A stretch of 34,699 bases of DNA from Patescibacteria group bacterium (GTDB lineage: Bacteria > Patescibacteriota > Gracilibacteria > Peribacterales > Peribacteraceae). The stretch covers positions 1-34,699 of the forward strand of contig JAHISE010000067.1 in NCBI GenBank assembly GCA_018818235.1. Direction: 5' to 3'. Made by a program: the position numbers and the translations under genes. This document shows, piece by piece, positions 29,875 through 34,699 of this stretch; the stretch's first letter is position 1, and each line of letters opens with the position of its first letter. The notes under the pieces are model-generated. The model saw only the letters and a program-made list of their open reading frames with translations, was not told where the DNA came from and made no database searches.

Positions 29875-30459
29875 TCACAATCTCTGCTGAAACTTCTTTA
29901 GCTCCTCATCTATCGCCGCCTTTAAAGTGTCATACCCCACCTGAACCTTTTTACCATTAACAAAAAAGGTTGGTGTACCTGCGACGTCCAGTCCCCTACC
30001 TTCTTCGTAATCTGCAAGAACAACTTTACGTTTAGCATGAGACTTCCAACATCTTTCGAATTGCTCAACATTTAAACCTAGTTGATCTGCCCAACTTAAA
30101 AGTGAGTCGTAACTCAGCTCATTCTGATTCTCGAAAGCCAAATCCACAAATTCCCAGAACTTCCCCTGATCAGATGCGCACTCAGAGGACTCCGCAGCAT
30201 CCATTGCGAACCTGTGGATGGCTCTTAGAGGAAAGTGTTTGAATTCAAATCTTACTTCGTTACTAAATTCCTCCATAATCGGTCCTACTACTCCCTTGTG
30301 AACAGATGAGCATGCAGGACATTCAAAATCCGAGTATTCCTTTATTACAACGACCCCATTGGGGTTGCCTTTTGGGGGTCTGCTGGATTCAGGGGGGATG
30401 CCTCCCGTGCAAGAAACCAGGATTATTGATAAAATTGAGAGAGATATTAAGCGTTTCAT
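29875..30459 (-). CDS. DsbA-family thioredoxin-fold lipoprotein
   Basis: A 194-aa extracytoplasmic thiol-disulfide oxidoreductase. The N-terminus is a lipoprotein signal (MKRLISLSILSIILVSC, lipobox L-V-S-C). The redox motif is CPAC in EYSDFECPACSSVH, followed by a DsbA helical insertion and the cis-Pro loop VAGTPTFFVNGKKV. Two extra Cys (SSECASD, ERCWKS) lie in the helical insertion as in BdbD/DsbA_4-type proteins. It would form disulfides in exported proteins; the paired Cys of the pilin heads are possible clients (inference). The Met at 30459 is chosen over the track start. Confidence 0.92.
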   Translation of the reverse strand: MKRLISLSILSIILVSCTGGIPPESSRPPKGNPNGVVVIKEYSDFECPACSSVHKGVVGPIMEEFSNEVRFEFKHFPLRAIHRFAMDAAESSECASDQGKFWEFVDLAFENQNELSYDSLLSWADQLGLNVEQFERCWKSHAKRKVVLADYEEGRGLDVAGTPTFFVNGKKVQVGYDTLKAAIDEELKKFQQRL

Positions 30460-30484
30460 GTGGTTAGGATGACAGAGAGCCCTG

Positions 30485-30577
30485 CTTTTGGCAATTTGCA
30501 ATTGGCAATTGGCTATCAATTGCTGCCAAACGTAGCCAATATGCTAATATGCTAATATCCCAATTAGCTAATTGCTT
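30485..30577. repeat. Short tandem repeats CAATTGG / ATATGCTA
   Basis: CAATTTGCAATTGGCAATTGG, then GCCAATATGCTAATATGCTAATATCCC and AATTAGCTAATTGC. Units are 7-8 bp. They fill the gap before the dnaX promoter. Confidence 0.75.
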
Positions 30578-30602
30578 TTTATGCACAAAGATTTAGATTA
30601 TG

Positions 30603-30608
30603 TATAAT
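30603..30608 (+). promoter_or_regulatory. -10 box of dnaX
   Basis: TATAAT lies 10 nt before the dnaX ATG; the -35 is weak. No ribosome-binding site fits in the 10-nt gap. Confidence 0.6.
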
Positions 30609-30618
30609 CTATATCTCT

Positions 30619-32112
30619 ATGTCCCTCTACAGAAAGTACCGGCCCCAGACCTTTGCCGAAGTAGTAGGACAGGATGCTGTTGTATCTACTTTAGAGCAAG
30701 CTGCAGAGCAGGATAAGCTTTCACATGCATTCTTGTTCTCCGGAAGCAGAGGAACAGGAAAGACATCAATCGCGCGCATACTTGCAAAACTGATAATGGC
30801 TGAGGGTGTTGAGGATGAAACGATAAAAAAACAGATTATAAATGGAGTCACGGAGGGAAATATTGTGGACCTTCTGGAAATTGATGCCGCAAGTAATCGT
30901 GGGATTGATGATGTTCGTGATCTTATAGAAAAGATTCAGTTCTCCCCCGTCGTTTCGAAGGCAAAAGTTTATATAATTGATGAGGTGCACATGCTTACAA
31001 AGGAAGCATTTAATGCACTGCTCAAAACTCTGGAAGAACCTCCTGATTACGCATACTTTATACTTGCTACAACGGAACTGAGTAAAATCCCTTCTACAAT
31101 CCAATCGCGCTGTCAGTGTTTTTCTTTTAGAACCATTCCGGAGGAAGACATAATAAGGAGGCTGCAGTTAATTGCTGATCAGGAACATATTAAAGTTGAG
31201 CGGGAAGCACTAAGGATCATTGCTCACCACGGGCAAGGTAGCATGCGTGATGCAATCTCCATGCTTGATCAGATGCGGTCCTTGCCAAATGTAACTCTGG
31301 ATGATGTTGAACAACGAATGGGTAAGACAGGCAGCGAATATCTGGAACCGCTTTTCGAAGCTATTGATAATGAGGATAAAAAAACAATCATTTCGATAGT
31401 TCAGAAAATTGAAGAGACCGGAATAGCATTGGATGTTTTTGTAAGAATGTTACTTACAACAGTCAGAAGTATGTTGCATGAAGCGATAGAAAAGAATCAG
31501 GAAACAGATTATCTAAGAAGCATTCTTGATACTCTTTTGCAGGCAATAAGAGATGTAAGAATCTCCCCTTTGCCGGGTCTTGTTCTGGAATCGGCTTTGA
31601 TTTCGCTATGCAGTACGGAAGAAGAATCGGGGAAAAAGGCAACACTCAATAAACCTTCTAAAGAAGACAAGAAAGCTGCGAAAAAAGAGGCGAAAGTACA
31701 GGTAAAAGCCAAAATTATTGAAGATAATATTGAAGCTAAACAAATAGAAACAAAATTGGAGGATGAAGAAATCAAAGAGGCACAAGTGGAAGCAGTTGAG
31801 CTTTCTAAAGAAAAAGTATCCGAGTTGTGGCCTCAGGTTATAGAAGAAATAGCCAAATCCTCTGTAAAACTTTCCTTAAAGGACGGTAGTCTTGTGAATG
31901 TGAATGAGAAATTGTTAACACTTGGCTTTTCTTCTTCATTCCATAAGGATAAAGTGGCGCATCCGGAGGCAAGCCGCGCAGTTGAAGAAGCTATGAAAAA
32001 GATACTAAAGAGATCACTGAAAATAGAATGTATTATTGGCGATGGTCATCAGGAAAATACAACTCCGGAACCCGATGTGGATTTGGCGGAAGCGGCGGCG
32101 GAGATATTTTAG
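30619..32112 (+). CDS. dnaX: DNA polymerase III subunit gamma/tau
   Basis: Clamp-loader ATPase that loads the sliding clamp. The 497-aa protein has the AAA+ landmarks: YRKYRPQTFAEVVGQ, Walker A GSRGTGKTSIAR, Walker B VYIIDEVHML, sensor 1 FILATTE and the SRC arginine-finger motif (STIQSRCQCF). The zinc module with four Cys that normally follows Walker A is absent: only a charged stretch (VEDETIKKQIINGVTEGN) lies there. After ~340 residues comes a Lys/Glu/Ala-rich linker (KKAAKKEAKVQVKAK) and a small C-terminal domain. No slippery A-run for a frameshift to gamma is evident. Confidence 0.95.
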   Translation: MSLYRKYRPQTFAEVVGQDAVVSTLEQAAEQDKLSHAFLFSGSRGTGKTSIARILAKLIMAEGVEDETIKKQIINGVTEGNIVDLLEIDAASNRGIDDVRDLIEKIQFSPVVSKAKVYIIDEVHMLTKEAFNALLKTLEEPPDYAYFILATTELSKIPSTIQSRCQCFSFRTIPEEDIIRRLQLIADQEHIKVEREALRIIAHHGQGSMRDAISMLDQMRSLPNVTLDDVEQRMGKTGSEYLEPLFEAIDNEDKKTIISIVQKIEETGIALDVFVRMLLTTVRSMLHEAIEKNQETDYLRSILDTLLQAIRDVRISPLPGLVLESALISLCSTEEESGKKATLNKPSKEDKKAAKKEAKVQVKAKIIEDNIEAKQIETKLEDEEIKEAQVEAVELSKEKVSELWPQVIEEIAKSSVKLSLKDGSLVNVNEKLLTLGFSSSFHKDKVAHPEASRAVEEAMKKILKRSLKIECIIGDGHQENTTPEPDVDLAEAAAEIF

Positions 32113-32113
32113 C

Positions 32114-32506
32114 GACCTCACCCCCTGGCCCCCTCTCCTCCCACATAAGTGAGCATCATAGTTACTTGTTGTATACTCCTTCGCCTAAATAATTCCGGTT
32201 CTTGAGGACTCATTAATTATTAACAAATCTATTTCTAATGGCTATGGAGTACGAGATTGCATAATAAAAGCACAGTGAATTTTTCGGAATTATTAACTAA
32301 AAGCAGTATATATATACTTTAAAACATAGAGGAAAGGGGAACTCCGCAAATGAATGTTTTTTAATTACATTTGCAATTCAATGAAATTAAATTTATTCCT
32401 TTAATACGGGCTCCCCCCTCTCCTGTGAGTATCCAAAAATCTCAAACAGCATAAAATTTACTCGAAGCCCTTGTTGGGGCAGGAGAGGGGGCCAGGGGGT
32501 GAGGTC
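32114..32506. repeat. C/G-rich inverted repeat element, copy D, with nested MITE
   Basis: GACCTCACCCCCTGGCCCCC begins 2 nt after the dnaX stop and GGGGGCCAGGGGGTGAGGTC closes the element, exact complements over 20 bp. A MITE copy at 32172-32310 is inserted in it. The inner arms are AGGGGAACTCCG / CGGGCTCCCCCCTC. Confidence 0.9.
32172..32310. mobile_element. MITE-like element, copy 2 (139 bp)
   Basis: Same ends and length as copy 1. It is nested in the C/G-rich element, so it arrived after that element was in place. It is followed by TATATATA. Confidence 0.9.
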
Positions 32507-32516
32507 GATTGAAGAA

Positions 32517-32550
32517 GACTAGCCAATAAGCCAATAAGCCAATATGCTAA
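32517..32550. repeat. AAGCCAAT octamer repeat
   Basis: Three AGCCAATA-type units end in AATATGCTAA. TATGCT (32543-32548) lies 7 nt before the next ATG, so the repeat may itself provide the -10. Confidence 0.75.
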
Positions 32551-32555
32551 CTCCC

Positions 32556-33131
32556 ATGCACCCCTCAGAATCAAAACAACAACTCAGGGAATCCATAATC
32601 GAACGCCTTGCCCACATGTCAGAAAAAGATCGCGCAGACGAAAGTAGATCCATATGCAGAAGACTTAAAGAGAATATCCCCGAAGGATCCGGTGTTTGTG
32701 TTTATTCCGCATTAAAAAAGACTGAGCCTGACCTTACAATGCTTATAGAAAAGCTATTAAAGAGAGGAGACAAAGTATATTTTCCATTTTTTGAAGGTGA
32801 CCACTTTATATTCAAACGTGCTATGAATCTAGATGAACTTAAACCGGGCAAATTAAAAATACTTGAGCCTCCGGCAGACTCTGAACTTGCAGATCCGAAG
32901 GAAATCGACTTTGTTCTTGTGCCGGGTCGCGCTTTTGACCGAAATGGAAACCGCTTGGGCAGAGGAAACGGAGGTTATGACTATTGGATAGCAGATCAGA
33001 GGATGGCCAATCCCAAAACTGCAATGTGGGGCGTTGCTTTTGAGTGTCAGATTGTAAATGAAGTGCCGGTGGAAGAGCATGATCGGAGAGTGGACGGGGT
33101 GGTTACTGCTAGAACGTTGTTAAGTTGCTAA
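32556..33131 (+). CDS. 5-formyltetrahydrofolate cyclo-ligase
   Basis: Converts 5-formyl-THF to 5,10-methenyl-THF with ATP. The 191-aa protein has KQQLRESIIERL with the N-terminal Lys/Arg phosphate contacts, VYSALKKTEPDLT, VPGRAFDRNGNRLGRGNGGYDYW (the GxGxGYYD-type signature) and a C-terminal VPVEEHDRRVDGVVT. Start chosen at MHPSES because TATGCT sits 7 nt upstream; the track start is 4 codons earlier, inside that hexamer. It lies next to serine hydroxymethyltransferase, which makes 5-formyl-THF as a side product, so the two form a one-carbon pair. Confidence 0.93.
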   Translation: MHPSESKQQLRESIIERLAHMSEKDRADESRSICRRLKENIPEGSGVCVYSALKKTEPDLTMLIEKLLKRGDKVYFPFFEGDHFIFKRAMNLDELKPGKLKILEPPADSELADPKEIDFVLVPGRAFDRNGNRLGRGNGGYDYWIADQRMANPKTAMWGVAFECQIVNEVPVEEHDRRVDGVVTARTLLSC

Positions 33132-33190
33132 GTTGCTACATTGGACAGCATGCAACATAAACGTAGCAACGTAGCAACGTATCAACAAAT
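33132..33190. repeat. GCAACGTA octamer repeats with inverted half
   Basis: GTTGCTAAGTTGCTAC on the left faces GTAGCAACGTAGCAACGTATCAAC on the right: tandem 8-bp units that can also pair into a hairpin over the intervening 20 bp. Confidence 0.75.
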
Positions 33191-33250
33191 AACATAACAA
33201 AACAATAATTTATTTGCCACACAATCAAATCAGTATTAATCTGGACACCT

Positions 33251-34579
33251 ATGATCACCCCGACAATTTCTTCACCCAAAATTGCCATGACTTACCTTCC
33301 AGCGCTTAAGGAAACCGATCCGGAGATTCGCGATCTTATATTACTGGAGGAGAAACGTGAATTTGAGAAGATGAGGCTTATTCCATCCGAAAATTACGCA
33401 TCAGATGCTGTCAAAGAAGCTACCGGAGGAATATTTACGAACAAATATTCGGAGGGCTACCCGAATAAGCGGTATTACGAAGGACAACAATTAACCGATC
33501 AAGTGGAAATATTGGCATGTGAGCGAGCAAAGAAGTTATTTGGTTGTGATCATGTAAATGTTCAACCACTTTCCGGAAGCCCGGCCAATATGGCTGCTTA
33601 CCGAGCAGTCCTTAAACCGGGTGATACTATCATGGGACTCTCCTTACCCCATGGAGGGCACTTAACTCATGGGTGGAAAGCTAATTTTTCCGGATCACTT
33701 TACAATTCTGTTCCCTACGAACTGGATCCCGAGACCGAGATGCTCAACTTCGACATGATTCGAGCATTGGCAAAGGAGCACAAACCTCAAATGATTATTG
33801 CAGGATACACCGCATACCCAAGAACCATAGATTGGACCAAGTTCCGCGAAATTTGTGATGAAGTTGGAGCTTACTTCCATGCCGACACCTCACATATTAC
33901 GGGGCTTATCGCAGGAGGAGCACATCCCAACCCATTTCCGATCTCCGATACCGGAATTACTACAACTCACAAGACACTAAGAGGTCCCAGAGGTGCAATG
34001 ATTCTATGTAAACAAGAACATGCGGAGGCGGTTAACAAAGCAATCATCCCCGGACTTCAGGGTGGACCTCACATTCATACAATTTCAGCTATTGCAGTTG
34101 CACTTAAGCAAGCAAGTCAGCCGGATGCTCAGGTTTATGCTCAGCAAGTTGTTAAAAATGCAAAAGCTCTGGCAGAAAGACTGCTCAGTCACGGATTCAG
34201 ACTTGTAACAGGTGGTACGGATAATCATCTTATACTTATGGAAGTGTTCGAAAGCAAAGGAATACTGGGGCGTGATGCTTCGCGGGCACTCGATAAAGCC
34301 GGAATAGTCTGTAATGCAAATATGGTTCCGTTTGATAAGAACTCACCATTCAATCCTTCGGGAATCAGAATCGGAACACCGTCTATAACATCCAGAGGAA
34401 TGAAGGAGGCAGAAATGGATAAACTTGGAGACTGGATGAACGAGGTGCTGAGTAATATTGATAATGATGCGATCCTGAAAAGAATTGAAGGTGAAGTACG
34501 TGACCTATGTGTAAGCTTCCCGGCTCCTGGGATTGATCCGGAGAGGTGGAATTGTTTATATACTCCTTCGCCTAAATAA
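33251..34579 (+). CDS. glyA: Serine hydroxymethyltransferase, stop codon supplied by a MITE
   Basis: PLP enzyme that converts serine and THF to glycine and 5,10-methylene-THF. The 442-aa protein shows the family blocks: LIPSENYAS, NKYSEGYPNKRYYEGQQLTDQ, VNVQPLSGSPANMAAY, LPHGGHLTHG, HADTSHITGLIAGG and the PLP-lysine motif TTTHKTLRGPRGAM. The last six codons (YTPSPK) and the TAA lie in the MITE that starts at 34559, so the native C-terminus has been replaced. The main fold ends before this, so activity is probably intact. An internal Met at residue 13 (MTYLPALKETD) is a possible alternative start. TTGCCA and TAATCT with 17-bp spacing precede the ATG by 8 nt. Confidence 0.95.
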   Translation: MITPTISSPKIAMTYLPALKETDPEIRDLILLEEKREFEKMRLIPSENYASDAVKEATGGIFTNKYSEGYPNKRYYEGQQLTDQVEILACERAKKLFGCDHVNVQPLSGSPANMAAYRAVLKPGDTIMGLSLPHGGHLTHGWKANFSGSLYNSVPYELDPETEMLNFDMIRALAKEHKPQMIIAGYTAYPRTIDWTKFREICDEVGAYFHADTSHITGLIAGGAHPNPFPISDTGITTTHKTLRGPRGAMILCKQEHAEAVNKAIIPGLQGGPHIHTISAIAVALKQASQPDAQVYAQQVVKNAKALAERLLSHGFRLVTGGTDNHLILMEVFESKGILGRDASRALDKAGIVCNANMVPFDKNSPFNPSGIRIGTPSITSRGMKEAEMDKLGDWMNEVLSNIDNDAILKRIEGEVRDLCVSFPAPGIDPERWNCLYTPSPK

Positions 34580-34698
34580 TTCCGATTCTTGAGGATTCAT
34601 TAATTATTAACAAAATCTATTTCTAATGGCTATGGAGTACGAGATTGCATAACAAAAGCACAGTGAATTTTTCGGAATTATTAACTAAAAGCAGTATA
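34559..34698. mobile_element. MITE-like element, copy 3 (140 bp)
   Basis: Full-length copy at the window's right edge with one extra A in the AACAAAATCT tract. Its left inverted repeat is translated as the end of glyA. Confidence 0.92.
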
Positions 34699-34699
34699 A

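Noticed and set aside
29648-29960. ORFs on both strands made of a repeated heptapeptide (HSTFDIR / MSNVECR)
   Set aside because: They are translations of the 14-unit TGTCGAA array. A 7-bp period read in triplets gives a 7-residue repeat in any open frame.
434-34579. Alternative genetic code (UGA as Gly or Trp) as in Gracilibacteria/SR1
   Set aside because: UGA ends several genes at the expected family length (uppS, thiolase, HMGR ORF, DsbA-like), and no conserved Gly is encoded by UGA.

Overview
The window looks like part of a small, streamlined bacterial genome of the Candidate Phyla Radiation (Patescibacteria). My best guess is the Peregrinibacteria/Peribacteria. The reasons are a mevalonate route to isoprenoids in a bacterial background, short genes of unknown function with one N-terminal membrane segment, type IV pilin-like proteins, almost no Shine-Dalgarno sequences, and UGA used as an ordinary stop codon (which argues against the UGA=Gly code of Gracilibacteria/SR1). 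The taxonomic call is inference; no marker such as 16S rRNA is present.

Layout. (1) 1-3000: a sugar-phosphate isomerase-like gene and a Crp/Fnr regulator on the minus strand, surrounded by dispersed repeats. (2) 3066-6164: glutamine synthetase, a coiled-coil orphan and an MscS channel. (3) 6227-16507: a plus-strand isoprenoid cluster of IPP isomerase, cis-prenyltransferase (UppS), mevalonate kinase, diphosphomevalonate decarboxylase-like protein, HMG-CoA reductase, an IS4-type insertion with a small membrane ORF after it, HMG-CoA synthase, SCP-x/archaeal-type thiolase, and a DUF35 OB-fold fused to a guanylate-kinase-like domain. (4) 17023-22691: an orphan membrane protein, a YgjP-type metallopeptidase, two tandem prepilin-like proteins (one carrying two LamG-like domains), a tiny acidic protein coupled to an inositol-monophosphatase-family enzyme, and Maf. 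(5) 22775-30459: an orphan, TrpS, tRNA-Val(CAC), dCTP deaminase, a four-helix-bundle protein between inverted repeat arrays, a 582-aa orphan, a lipoprotein and a DsbA-like lipoprotein. (6) 30619-34699: DnaX, 5-formyl-THF cyclo-ligase and serine hydroxymethyltransferase.

The cluster in (3) encodes acetyl-CoA -> acetoacetyl-CoA -> HMG-CoA -> mevalonate -> phosphomevalonate, then decarboxylation to IPP, isomerisation to DMAPP and, with a prenyl elongase not in this window, undecaprenyl diphosphate for the cell wall. No recognised phosphomevalonate kinase is present. The unusual DUF35-kinase fusion is a candidate for that step.

The most striking feature is the repeat load. At least six kinds of repeat occur: 7- to 8-bp tandem repeats in most intergenic gaps; a 20-bp hairpin element (8-bp stems, 4-nt loop); CTTCG/CTACGG hairpins; C/G-rich CCTCACCCC...GGGGTGAGG inverted repeats; TTGTCTGAACC palindromes; and a 139-bp MITE-like element with 27-bp imperfect terminal inverted repeats. 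Several lie in frame inside essential mevalonate genes, at loops between conserved motifs, much like Rickettsia palindromic elements. HMG-CoA reductase alone carries five such tracts and an IS insertion that replaced its stop codon. A MITE copy supplies the glyA stop codon. A second global signal is that -10-like hexamers lie 6-10 nt before many start codons, implying mostly leaderless or nearly leaderless mRNAs.
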